A stretch of DNA of 64,000 bases, from positions 1 to 64,000 of the forward strand of contig JAHGAU010000045.1 of assembly GCA_019925105.1 (NCBI GenBank). The letters are read 5' to 3'. The position numbers and the translations under genes are program-made. Positions 54,057 through 64,000 of this stretch are shown here, one piece after another. The stretch comes from Niebla homalea (lineage: Eukaryota > Ascomycota > Lecanoromycetes > Lecanorales > Ramalinaceae). The notes beneath the pieces are model-generated. The model worked only from the letters and a program-made list of their open reading frames with translations. It made no database searches and had not been told where the DNA came from. Position 1 is the first letter of the stretch. Each line of letters begins with the position of its first letter.

Positions 54057-54824
54057 TACGTACTTATTTTATGTTTACTATTCGTGGAGCTTAAAACGGG
54101 ACTATTTAAAAAGGCCGGGACGAACGATTACCGTAAAATGCTCTCTATATAACGAGGTATCCGGGCGGCCGTAAAGTTTATAATATTTATAGGCTTATTA
54201 CTTTAATTTAGTATTACCGGTAAAATAAATAAAGTTATTAAAGACCTGATAAAAGAAGGCCCGTTACCGGCCAAAAAGGAAAAGGAAGGGCAAATACCGG
54301 CCATAATAATTATGTAAACCGGAAAGCATATTTTATAACTAAAAAAAATATAATAATAAACGCCTATTAAAAGTCCTTAAATAAAACGGCCGTTATAATA
54401 AAGTAAAAAGGTAAATATAATTAAAATAATAATAACGTATATACCGGTAAAACTATTTAAAAGTATTACTTAAAATATTAATACAAAATAAACTTATAAG
54501 GAGATAGAAAAGTCATAAGTTTAAAGGTAACCCTTAAATAAACCTAATTATAATATTATAGGTTTTCTTTAAAAAAGCATATAAATAAAATATTATTTTT
54601 TAAATGGCCGTAAACGCTTTTTATCTTTTAAGATAAAAATAAAAGTTAAGTAAATACCGGTTTTTAATTTTAACGTTATAGATATTAGGTTTTTACGGTT
54701 ATTAATAAGGCTTAATGTTAGACTGACTCCGCTGGGGGCACGCCGGCGGAACTAGTAAAAATGGGTATAGAAGACGTAGCGCTACGGTCTGGATACTTAA
54801 ATATTACTTGAATAAATAAATTAG

Positions 54825-55057
54825 TAATAAGATTAATTCTTAAAGAATTTAGAAAGAATTAAAGCATAGCCTTTATTCAAGGTAAAGGTAATAACTAACC
54901 CGTTTTACGTTAGTTAAATTATGGTTTATAAATAATATATATTAAGGCCGTTATTAAGGCTTTTTATTAAAGTTTATTTTAACGTAGTAATATAACGTAT
55001 TATTATAACGCCGGCATAAAGATAATATTAATTATTAATAATTATCTCCCTTTTTAT
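54825..55057. repeat. Decayed sequence between LINE copies
   Basis: AT-rich RIP-type DNA with no recognised gene or repeat edge. It contains the target site of LINE copy 2. Confidence 0.4.
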
Positions 55058-55071
55058 ATATTAATCTTTAA

Positions 55072-58000
55072 TAAGGGAATGGCGACGAACAAAGGGACCC
55101 CAGGGGTCCAAAACGATACGTATACGCATAGCTCTCGTAATAGTGAAGAAAATATATTAAGTGCGATAAGTAAAAGTAACATAATGATTAAGAATAAGGT
55201 AATAAACGGGTAAATAACCTATATTAATAGAAACGGTAACGACGTATATAAATAATATAATAATAATAAGCCGGATAATACTTAAAATAAATAAAAGAAT
55301 TAAGGTTAATAAAATACGTATATTAAAACGTATAAAACGCGTAATAATAATACGGAAATAATAGGTAAATAAGGGGGTAAAAAGGCCGGTACGGTATTAA
55401 TAGCGAAGGATACGGGCAGAAGGAAAAGGCAGGAAAACTACGGTAAAAGTATTATTAAGGGTATATAAAAAGGAAAAAAGGTTAATAAGGAGGAGGGGAC
55501 CTTAAAGGATTAAAAATAAGAAACGGAGACGGTATATCGCTTAATAAATAAAGGCGAAAAGGTAATAAGGGAAACGGTAAAAACCTTAAAAGGACTCCTT
55601 ATAATAAAATAAAAGGATATTATATTAAAAACTTAATTAATATTATAGATTAAGCTAAAAAACGTAAGGGATTTCTATATAAAAATAAAGGTAAAATTAA
55701 GGGAAACGGAGCGGTTATAGGGCTCTTTAAAAGCGGTAATAAGGGCATTAATAAAAAGTAAAAAAAGCGGCCTGGGTTTAAGTATATAAAACGAGGGTAT
55801 AAAAGCGGTAATCCTTTAAACGAGAAAAAGCTAAGTAATAAAGGTAATAAAGGGGGTACCCGCGGTAAAAAATAAAAGGATAACGGAAAAAAAGGGCCGT
55901 TACCTTAAGGAAAACGAGGATAATAATAGTCCGTTTATTTAATAATAAAAAGAAGAACGCGGTTATAAAAATAAACTTATTATAATTAATAAAGGCCTTT
56001 AAAATAATAATAGAACCGTTAATAGAATAAATTATTGCGATATATAAACTATAAAGTAAAAATATCCTTTTTAATATAACGTTTTTAAAGGCAAAAGAAA
56101 GCTTAAAAAGGTTTAAAACTTAAATTAATAAAAAAGAATATAAATCGGTTAAAGTTTTAAGGTAATTATTTATTATTATAATAAATAAAATATATTTATT
56201 ATGTTTTATAAAAATTAAAAAAAAGGCTATATTAAAGAATATAAAAAGGAAAATATAATTTTTTACTTAAAACTTAAGATTATTAACTATAAGCTTCCTT
56301 TAATAATAAGAAGACTTAATTTTTAAAATATATAAAAAGGTATTTTATTATTATATTAAATATAACGTTAATAAAAATATATAATAATATCTTAAATAAA
56401 AGGATTATTAAAAAAAGATTTCTTAAAATAACTTAATTATAAAATAAAACAGCGGATATTTATTAATATTTTAAGTATTAAAATTATAAATATATTATTA
56501 TAAAATACCTTAATATTATAAAATATATAATTTACGTTAAAAGTTATAATATTTATAAGTATATAAAACTAATAATTAAGGGACTTATAAAGGATATACT
56601 TAAATATATTATATATAATAAAAAGGGATACTTAATATAGGATTCTAAATATATAATAAAAGTTAAGGAAATTAAATATAAAAAGACCCGGATAATTATA
56701 AAAATTTAACGGTATAATACGTATAAAATTAATTTAACGGATTAATTAAAAATAACCTTAAAACGTAAGGTTAATTAATTAAATAATAAAAGGTAAATAA
56801 TAATAATAAATAAAATAAAGAAAAAGAAGTTCTTTATAATTTTAATTTTAAGGGTTAACCGTTTTACGTTTTTAATAATAACCGGGAAAATATTAAGTTA
56901 AAAAACGTTTAACTTTAATAAAAAGTCCATAATTTAAACGGATATAAAAAAGGGAGTTTTTATAAAGGTTAATATATAATATATTAACGCTTTTAAAAAT
57001 AATATAATATAACGTTTATAATAAAGGAATTAAAATAATAATACCGATATTTAAGTTTAAAGAAGTTAAAAACGTTAACGTTATAATAATATAGGAATTA
57101 TTATATAATTTATATATATATTTATTTATTAACTTAAAAAAAAGGTTTTACTTAACCTTTAAAAGGGATAAAATAATTAAAATATACTTCTTTATAAATA
57201 AGCGGCTTAACGTAAATAATTAAAATGTTACTTATTATAATAAAAATTTTTATATACTCCGTATTATAAAAAAAAAAAAAAGGACTTAAAGGGCGACTTT
57301 AATATTTATAATATATATAACCCGCCGTTATTTAATAAAGAAGGATTTTTTATAATACCGTTATTTAAAAAGGTCTTAATTACCTTAAATAAATATATAT
57401 TACTTAAAGATTTTAACCTATATTATTATAAATAAAATAAAGAAAAGTATACGATAAATTACGTTAAATTGGATAGTTTATTAATAGTTATTACTTAAAT
57501 TAACCTCTTATTATTAATATTATAAAAGATTATTATATAAAAGAATTATAAGTTTAAAATAATAATTAATTTAATTTTAAATATAAAAAGGATTACCGGC
57601 GTAATTATAATATATAAATTATAAAAGGACTTAAAATATAACTTAAATTATATACCGATATAAATAACTTTAAATTAAACCGTTAATATAACCTTATTAT
57701 TACCGGTAAAAAAAACGTAAAAAATAATTAAAGAAATAAAAGTTTATATAAAAACGGAAGAAACGGTAATATAATTTACGGACCTCCCTTAATTAAATAA
57801 TAAAGACCGGATCGATTTTTATATAAAATAAATAATAAAAATATTAAATAAGGTAATTAATAAGATAATCTTAATAATAAAGTTTTCTTAAAAAGCTAAA
57901 ATCTATTAAAATAAAAAATATATAATTATAATTATAAAAGTAAAAGGTTAATTAAGTAAACTTTTAAATATAAAAATTAAAAGATATCTAATTAATTAAA

Positions 58001-60857
58001 AGTTATTTAAGAAAAAAAGGAAAAAATTATTAAAAAATTAAATAAATATACTTTTAATTTATAATATATAATTTAACGGTTTTATTTTGTAATATTTAAA
58101 AGTTAACGAAGTATAATAAAGAATAAAATAAAAAATTAAAGTTTATTTTTAAATTCTTACTTTTTAAGAAACCCGATAATATATTAATGAATATTTTTAA
58201 TAATAAAATTAAAGCCCTTAAAGGAATATTTTTCCCTTTTCCGTTAAAAGTTAATTTAAATAATATTAATAACGTTATATATTTTAACCCTATATTAATA
58301 AATAAAGTAATAATATAAAATATAATAATTAAAGTAATTAATAAATTAAAAAAGAATAAAGCCTTAAAATTAAATAGGATTCTTAATAAATTCTTATTAA
58401 TAATAATTTTGCCGTTTAAAAGGGTTTTTATTTACCTTTTTTAAGTATATTTTAATGTTAATTATTATTTATATAGGTTTAAGGAAATAAAAATAATTAT
58501 CCTTAAGAAGCTTATTAAGCCGGATTATTTTAAAATAAAATCTTATAAATTTATTATACTCTTTTCTACGTTAAAGAAAACCTTAAAAACGGTAATAATA
58601 AAGATTTTTAACGATTATATAAAGAATTATAAACTTCTTACCGATTAATAAATAAAAGTAAAAAGAAATTAATTAATAAAAATAACCCTTAAAGGATTAA
58701 TTAATAATATATATACGGTATAAGGTTATAAGAAGAAATATATTATAAGTTTTCTTTCTTTTAATATTAAAAATTACTATATAATTTAAGGAAAAAAAGA
58801 ATATTAACCTTTTTAATTAAATAAACGAAGAATTTCTTAAGTAATTAAATTATATTAATTAATTTAAGATAAAAAATAAGCTTAATAAAACTTATTATAA
58901 TAAGGATTCTTTAAAGATCGCTTATTTCTTTTATATTATTTTTATTTTTTAATGGTTTATTAATTAAGGAGCTTATTAAGTTAAAATAAAAGATTTAAAT
59001 TAAAAGCTTTATTAATAACGTTTAATTTTTTAATTTATGATATTTTTATATATATAAATTATTTAAAATTAAAATAAGCTTATAAAGTTTATTTTTAATA
59101 AATAAAAATTTATAAAATTTAATTTATATTATATAAATATAAATTTATTTATATAATTAAGAATTTAAAGTTATATAATATAATAACTATAATAAACTTA
59201 AATAAAGTTACGGTAAAACCGGATATTAATATTAAAGTCCTTAACCTTTAAGTAAATAGAAAATTTAATTAGAAGAATTATATAAAAAAGGTTTAAAAGA
59301 AAATAATTTTATAAGAAAAAAACTTTATTTATCTTACCGTATTACTATAAAAAGTTACGTTATAAAAGGCCTAGACTATTTATTAAGCCGTAATAAAGCT
59401 AACTATAATATATATTATAATTATTTAATATATACTTAAAAATACTTTAAAATATAAAAAAGAATTTATTTAAATATTATAGAAAGTCCAGAATTAATAT
59501 TTAAAAATAATTAATAATACTTATAAAATAATCTTTATCCCGGTATTAAAGTTTAAGGTTTTTATACCGTTAATTAAGGTTTTATTAAATTAAATAATTA
59601 TTTAAATAAAATTAAAAAGATATATATATTTAATTATAATAATAAGAAATAAGCGGATTTATTAAAATCTTAATAAGTTTTAAATTAAAAGGAATAGATT
59701 AAGGATATTTATCCCTTTTTTTATTAAAATAAAGTAAAAATAAATTAAAAAAGAAATTAATTTTACCGATATCTTAAAGGTTAATTTAAACGTATATAAA
59801 TTCCCGTTAAACGTAAAAGAAACCGAGATTAAAAGGATTTAAAGAATAAAAACTATAATAATTATTTTATAAGTTATAATAAAATAAATAAAATATTAAT
59901 AAAAATATAAGGATTTTATATTTTAAAATTATTATTATTTAATTTTTAACGATAAAAAGATTATTAATAAATATTTCCGTTATTATAATATTATAAAGAA
60001 GGGTAATAATATATTAATAATTTAATTTTGGACGGATAAAAACGGTTTAATTTATTTCTTATTTATTATATATATTAAAGGTCGGATAAACGTTAAATAT
60101 AAATATAAATAAAAAAAGTAAAACGTTATATATATCCTTATTTCTTATTTTTTATTTACGGAAATTAAATTAAAATTTATAATAAAAATTAATATTTATA
60201 ATTATTATTAAATATTATTTATAAAGTGAAATATCCGGATAATTATTAAGTTTATAATATTTACCGGATTATTATTATAATTTAATTTTATTATAAAGAT
60301 AAATAAGGCTATTAAAAACCTTACGGAGAAAACTTATTATTAATTAAAGAAGAAAAAAAGAAGCAGAAATTAATTATATTAATTATATAAACCGGAAAGT
60401 ATTTTTTATAATTATAAAAATATAATAATAAACGCTTATTAAAAATCTTTAAAAGAATTAATAATAATAACAATATAAAAAAAGTATATATTAAACGTAT
60501 AAATATTAATAAGGATATTTAAAGGTATTACGTAAGGTTAAAGTAATATAAATATATAAAGAAACGGAAGAATAATGAGTTTAAGAATAGCCCCTATAAG
60601 AATACGGTTATAATATTATGGATTTTCTTAAGGGAGTTAAAATATAAAAAGTATATAAATAAATTATTATTCTTTAAACGGCTATTAATATTTTTTACCT
60701 TAAGGGATAAAGGATAAAGGCTTAATAAACGCCGGTTTTTACTTTAACGTTATAGGCGTCAGGTTTTTACGGTTATTAATAAGGTTAAAAGGCTACGTAT
60801 TAAGGAACGCCGGAATTAACTTAACTAAATCCGTAATATAAATCAATCAATCAATCA
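55072..60857 (+). mobile_element. LINE (Tad-like) copy 2, full length
   Basis: 5.79 kb between perfect 14-bp duplications ATATTAATCTTTAA (55058-55071 and 60858-60871). ORF1 probably starts at the ATG at 55079 (MATNKGTPGVQN). ORF2 includes a Tad/I-clade reverse transcriptase readable at about 58360-58700: ILNKFLL, LKKLIKPDYFK and TLKKTLKTVIIK equivalents. The 3' end has ACGCCGGAATTAAC, then an AATC repeat tail. The copy is colinear with copy 1 and, like it, peppered with TAA/TAG from RIP. The two full copies lie in direct orientation about 5.8 kb apart. Confidence 0.88.
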
Positions 60858-60871
60858 ATATTAATCTTTAA

Positions 60872-61140
60872 AACATAAAGAAATATATTTAAGAAGTTAA
60901 CGTAAAACCGGCTAAGTATAAAACTTATTAAAAAATCATTATTAAACTTAATGGGAAAAAGGTGAAAAGAAAACAGTCCTTAAGTATATACGTAAATATA
61001 ATAATATTTATTTAATAATAATATAATAAAAATACCATACGTTAATAAGTAATTAACGTAACTTATAAAGTTTATTAAAAACTTTTTATAAAACTTAAAA
61101 AAATAAAAAATAAGAAAAGAGTTTCTACGGTATTAACCCG
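60872..61140. repeat. Decayed repeat sequence
   Basis: AT-rich, no gene or element edge seen. Confidence 0.4.
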
Positions 61141-61510
61141 GGTGAGATCACGACAATTGCTCAACTTGCACCTTTTTCAATTTTTCAACTTTCCTTCAGC
61201 AACAGGCCTTAATGCTCAACCACCACCACTTCTCTTTACTTCTTCAGCATGCTCGGCGCTAGATACACCTAATCCTGGCCCCGGAGCCGCTTTCATCCAT
61301 GAGGCCATCGACCTCGCCGTCGCTACGTGGGCGTAGCATTTTTCCTTTTTTTAGTGCATTTGTTATGTGCAAAGGCTATTGCCAAGACCTTTACGGGCAC
61401 TAAGGCCCAAAGGGGTATAGCGGACGCCCGGTGCTTGGCGCACACACTCATATTGCGCACCTTCATAGCTAGATACTCACTCATTATACATATGACAAAT
61501 AATTACTTAA
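61141..61510 (+). repeat. RIP-sparse segment, possible SINE or LINE 3' fragment
   Basis: Abrupt patch of ordinary composition in AT-rich DNA. Two short open frames (61142-61336 and 61327-61524) show no recognisable motif, and I do not call them genes. The right part (about 61400-61500: ATAGCGG, CTTGGCGC, ACACTCA, TAGCTAGATA, TCATTATACATAT) is homologous to the inverse of 63095-63200. It also ends in a TAGCTAG plus short-repeat pattern like the LINE tails. This favours a small retroposon spared by RIP. No target duplication was found. Confidence 0.45.
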
Positions 61511-61524
61511 GGCTTTATTATTAA

Positions 61525-63060
61525 TTTATTACGCTATAATAAAAGTAGGTATTAACGTAAAAACAGCGCGTAATTATAATAAAGTTTTTATTCTATTTTA
61601 AATTTTTTTTCCCTTAATAGTTTTAACTATTTTTATAAATATAATATATAAAGGGCATATATTAATATCTAGAAGTTAAAAGGTATATAGCTATATACCT
61701 TTATTATTTATATTATTATTATAATAAATAACATTAATAATATATAAGCGTTTTATTTACGTTAGTAGTCCGCTTATTTTTTTTATTAATAAGATATATA
61801 AGTCTATTTTATTCTTTAAGTAATATAACGTATATTTAATAACGTATTATCAACGTAAACGTAAATATAATATTAATAATATATATAGTAATATTTTACT
61901 TAATTTACTTCTTATAGGATAAACTTTTATATTGGCGGGGTTTTATATTTTATTATCAATATTATAATAAACGATACTTAAGTTATTATATCCCCGTAAG
62001 CATCTTTAACGTTATTAAAACGCTATTATTTTAATATATATATAGTTCCCGGATTAACTTTGACCTTAAATCACTTAATAATTACGTAAATAATGCCGCG
62101 TTAATTTATTATTCACCGGGGCGTTCGCCCGATACGTATAGAAACGTTAAAAAATCCTTCGGGATCTAAAAACCTTCCGGTTAAATATTAATTAAATATT
62201 AATAACGGCCGGCCGTACGGAGTATATATTCCGTTAAGTTATTATAAAAGTTAAAAAGAAGGCTTCGGTTCTTTAAATAAAAAAATACGTTTATTATATA
62301 CGTAATAACGGCGGAAAAATAAGTTTATTTCCTTAAAGAATAAATAAGTATATTTAATTTACTTATAATAGAATAATATTAACGTTTAATAATTAAAGTA
62401 AATTATTATAAAGGGTCTGGGTTCTTTATTATTATTTACTTTATCGGAGAATTTATTTTTAAGTCTTAACGTTCCGTTAATAATAAGGTGGTATAACCTT
62501 AAGTTCTTAAGTATACGTAATTCAAGTTTTAACTTAAAGGAGGAGGAAGATCCGGGCTTTAATTTATTTAAAAAAAAAAGGGGAAAAAAATTATGTTTTT
62601 CTTAATAACGTTATTAAAAAGGTTAATTTTAACTTTTAAAGGTAATACCCCAAAATTAAATTATGGAACCCTTCCGGCGAATAACGTTAAAAAAAGGTTT
62701 TTAATTAAGGCAGAAAAAAAGGCAGAAAGGAAAAAGAAAAAAAAGAGGGGAAAAAAAGGAGGGTAAGGAAAAAGAAAAGGAAGATAAAAAAGGTACGATA
62801 CCCTTATATTTATCCTTAATTTCGCTGACTTATTCTTAAAAAGAGAAAGCCCGCGTTAATACAGCGCTTTAAATTATTTTTTTATTCTTATATATTAGTA
62901 TTATTAAAATTCAGTATTAAACGTTAAAATTAATAATATTAAATATTAAACGCTTATAATCTATATATTAGAAAAAAGTAATAAGGCGGATAACATTATT
63001 ATAACCATTAATATATTAACGTAACCCAGTAAATATACTTATTAATCTTTTATTATTTTA
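61525..63060. repeat. Decayed repeat sequence, with a purine-rich tract at 62690-62790
   Basis: No gene recognised. A strongly purine-rich tract (GAAAAAGAAAAAAAAG-like) occupies about 62690-62790. Otherwise this is RIP-type AT-rich DNA. Confidence 0.4.
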
Positions 63061-63094
63061 AATAACTTTATTTCTTGTTAAGAATGAGAGTGTG

Positions 63095-63225
63095 TAATAT
63101 GTATGATTGATTATCTAGCTAGGTAGGTGGCTATGGATTTGAGTGAGTGCGCGCCAAGACCCCCGCTAGTGAGCCGCTATGCTCATGCATACCGCAAGCC
63201 GTGATGAGAACTGCGTTCTATAACA
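63095..63225 (-). repeat. Inverse copy of the 61.4-61.5 kb repeat end
   Basis: Read on the minus strand it gives ATAGCGG, CTTGGCGC, CACTCACTC, TAGCTAGATA and ATCAATCATACATAT in the same order as 61400-61500. The tail resembles the AATC tail of the LINEs. It is little affected by RIP, consistent with its short length. Edges are uncertain. Confidence 0.5.
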
Positions 63226-63317
63226 TTTCTTTAATTTTATTTATTTAATTTTATTTACTTAATAATACATTAAACGCTTATAATTTAACGTTTATATTTT
63301 TTTACCTTTAATATTAT

Positions 63318-63527
63318 TACTCCCCCAACCGGTACGGTACGGGACGGGATTTAATTATGGTCTTCCCATACCGGCCGGTACGGTATAGAGGTCTATCCCG
63401 GTCCCATACCGTCCCATACCGTTTGCCACCGGTACGGGATAAGGATACCCTTTCCCTATCCCGTACCGGTCCCGTACCTATCCCGTATTTATCCCGCGGG
63501 ATTAATCCCGTACCGGTTGGGGGAGTA
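63318..63527. mobile_element. hAT-type MITE copy 2 (210 bp)
   Basis: Starts TACTCCCCCAACCGGTACGG and ends with the complementary CCGTACCGGTTGGGGGAGTA. A perfect 8-bp duplication AATATTAT lies at 63310-63317 and 63528-63535. It consists almost entirely of GGTACGGG/CCCGTACC-type arms and lacks the AT-rich core of copy 1. An open frame across it (63357-63623) is a by-product and not a gene. Confidence 0.88.
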
Positions 63528-63535
63528 AATATTAT

Positions 63536-64000
63536 CGCGGCTATTATTAAAGCTATTCTTATTAATTATAATATTATAATAAAGATAATTACTTTTATAA
63601 CGCCAGCTTATTTATATACGTAATACTTATAATAAGTAAAATTATTAATTAAAGTTTAAACTTTAATAATCTTACGGAAGGATAACGTATAAAAGCAAAA
63701 TAGTTATAATATTAATTATATATATAATTATTAATTATATATATAATTTTTGCCGTTATAACGTTATAATTTTATTTATGTCTTTTCTTACTTTATATTA
63801 TTTTATTATATTATTTCCGTAATTTTTAAAAGTACTTTAAATCCGTTTCTAATACTTATTAATTATATTTAAAATCTTAATTAATTTATTTAATTTAATA
63901 TTAAACGTTTTTTTTATTTTTAACCTTATTAATAATTTTTTAAATTATTTATTTTTCTTTATTATTAATTAATTTAAATACTTATATTATAGCCTCCGCC
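63536..64000. repeat. Decayed repeat sequence, with a 20-bp tandem duplication
   Basis: AT-rich, no gene seen. Near 63713-63750 a unit of about 20 bp, TTAATTATATATATAATTA, occurs twice in tandem and is itself palindromic. Confidence 0.5.

Larger units (their letters stand above)
35995..54820 (+). mobile_element. LINE (Tad-like) copy 3, 5'-truncated and multiply interrupted
   Basis: Plus-strand segments align with LINE copies 1 and 2. Examples are 36100-36260 and 36425-38380 (matching 45350-47880 of copy 1), 52239-52748, 53280-53385 and 54057-54715. Order and orientation are preserved once the insertions are removed, so this is the oldest layer of the stack. It begins within ORF2; the 5' part is missing. 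Its 3' end differs from copies 1 and 2: it has GCACGCCGGCGGAAC and then a tail region with AATAAATAAA near 54810-54822 instead of AATC repeats, suggesting a diverged subfamily. Heavily RIP-mutated and non-functional. No target duplication was recovered. Confidence 0.75.

Noticed and set aside
61142..61524. Two overlapping open frames as a small gene
   Set aside because: No recognisable domain. The segment shares its right end with an inverse repeat at 63.1 kb, favouring a retroposon fragment.
63357..63623. 88-residue plus-strand open frame
   Set aside because: It runs from inside MITE copy 2 into AT-rich flank; its VPYRYR-type content is just the GGTACGG repeat translated.

Overview
The window looks like a transposon-dominated, AT-rich block from a filamentous ascomycete (Pezizomycotina). 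Almost all of it is very poor in CpA and TpG and flooded with TpA, TAA and TAG. This is the footprint of repeat-induced point mutation (RIP). Remaining C and G sit mostly in CpG, CpC and CpT contexts. No rRNA, tRNA gene or CRISPR array was recognised. The only ordinary-composition stretch of any size is an island at about 30.44-34.2 kb.

Layout. (1) 1-30.4 kb is deeply decayed repeat sequence. Two stretches read in one frame for about 1 kb or more once RIP-type stops are allowed for (7.81-9.3 kb and 26.57-27.52 kb), but neither product was identified. (2) The 30.44-34.2 kb island carries a fungal amidase-signature gene. Four exons can be deduced (31485-33822), the Lys-Ser-Ser triad is preserved, and two apparent +1 frameshifts lie near 32.04 and 32.09 kb. 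A short unidentified minus-strand coding remnant lies upstream. (3) 34.3-54.8 kb is a nested transposon stack. A 5'-truncated LINE (about 36.0-54.8 kb) was hit by a solo LTR (CGGGG target duplication), by a Ty3/Gypsy element (GTAAT duplication, 38385-52233), by a hAT-like non-autonomous element, and by a 671-bp insert with an 11-bp duplication. Inside the Gypsy element sit a SINE-like element (12-bp duplication) and a full-length LINE (13-bp duplication, 43010-49235). That LINE contains a 399-bp 5'-truncated LINE copy in inverse orientation (14-bp duplication). (4) 55.07-60.86 kb is a second full-length LINE of the same family with a 14-bp duplication. (5) 60.9-64 kb is decayed sequence with two related, lightly mutated segments and a second copy of a hAT-type MITE, whose sibling is at 34.5 kb. 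Both MITEs have perfect 8-bp duplications.

The elements work as an ecosystem. The LINE family supplies reverse transcriptase and ends in an (AATC)n tail. The SINE-like element shares that 3' end, so it probably borrows the LINE machinery. RIP has destroyed long copies (catalytic Asp and Glu codons of the Gypsy element read Asn and Lys), while pieces shorter than about 400 bp escaped heavy mutation and preserve the ancestral sequence. Coordinates of insertion edges come from direct inspection of target duplications. Domain calls come from reading RIP-mutated frames by eye and have not been tested by database search.
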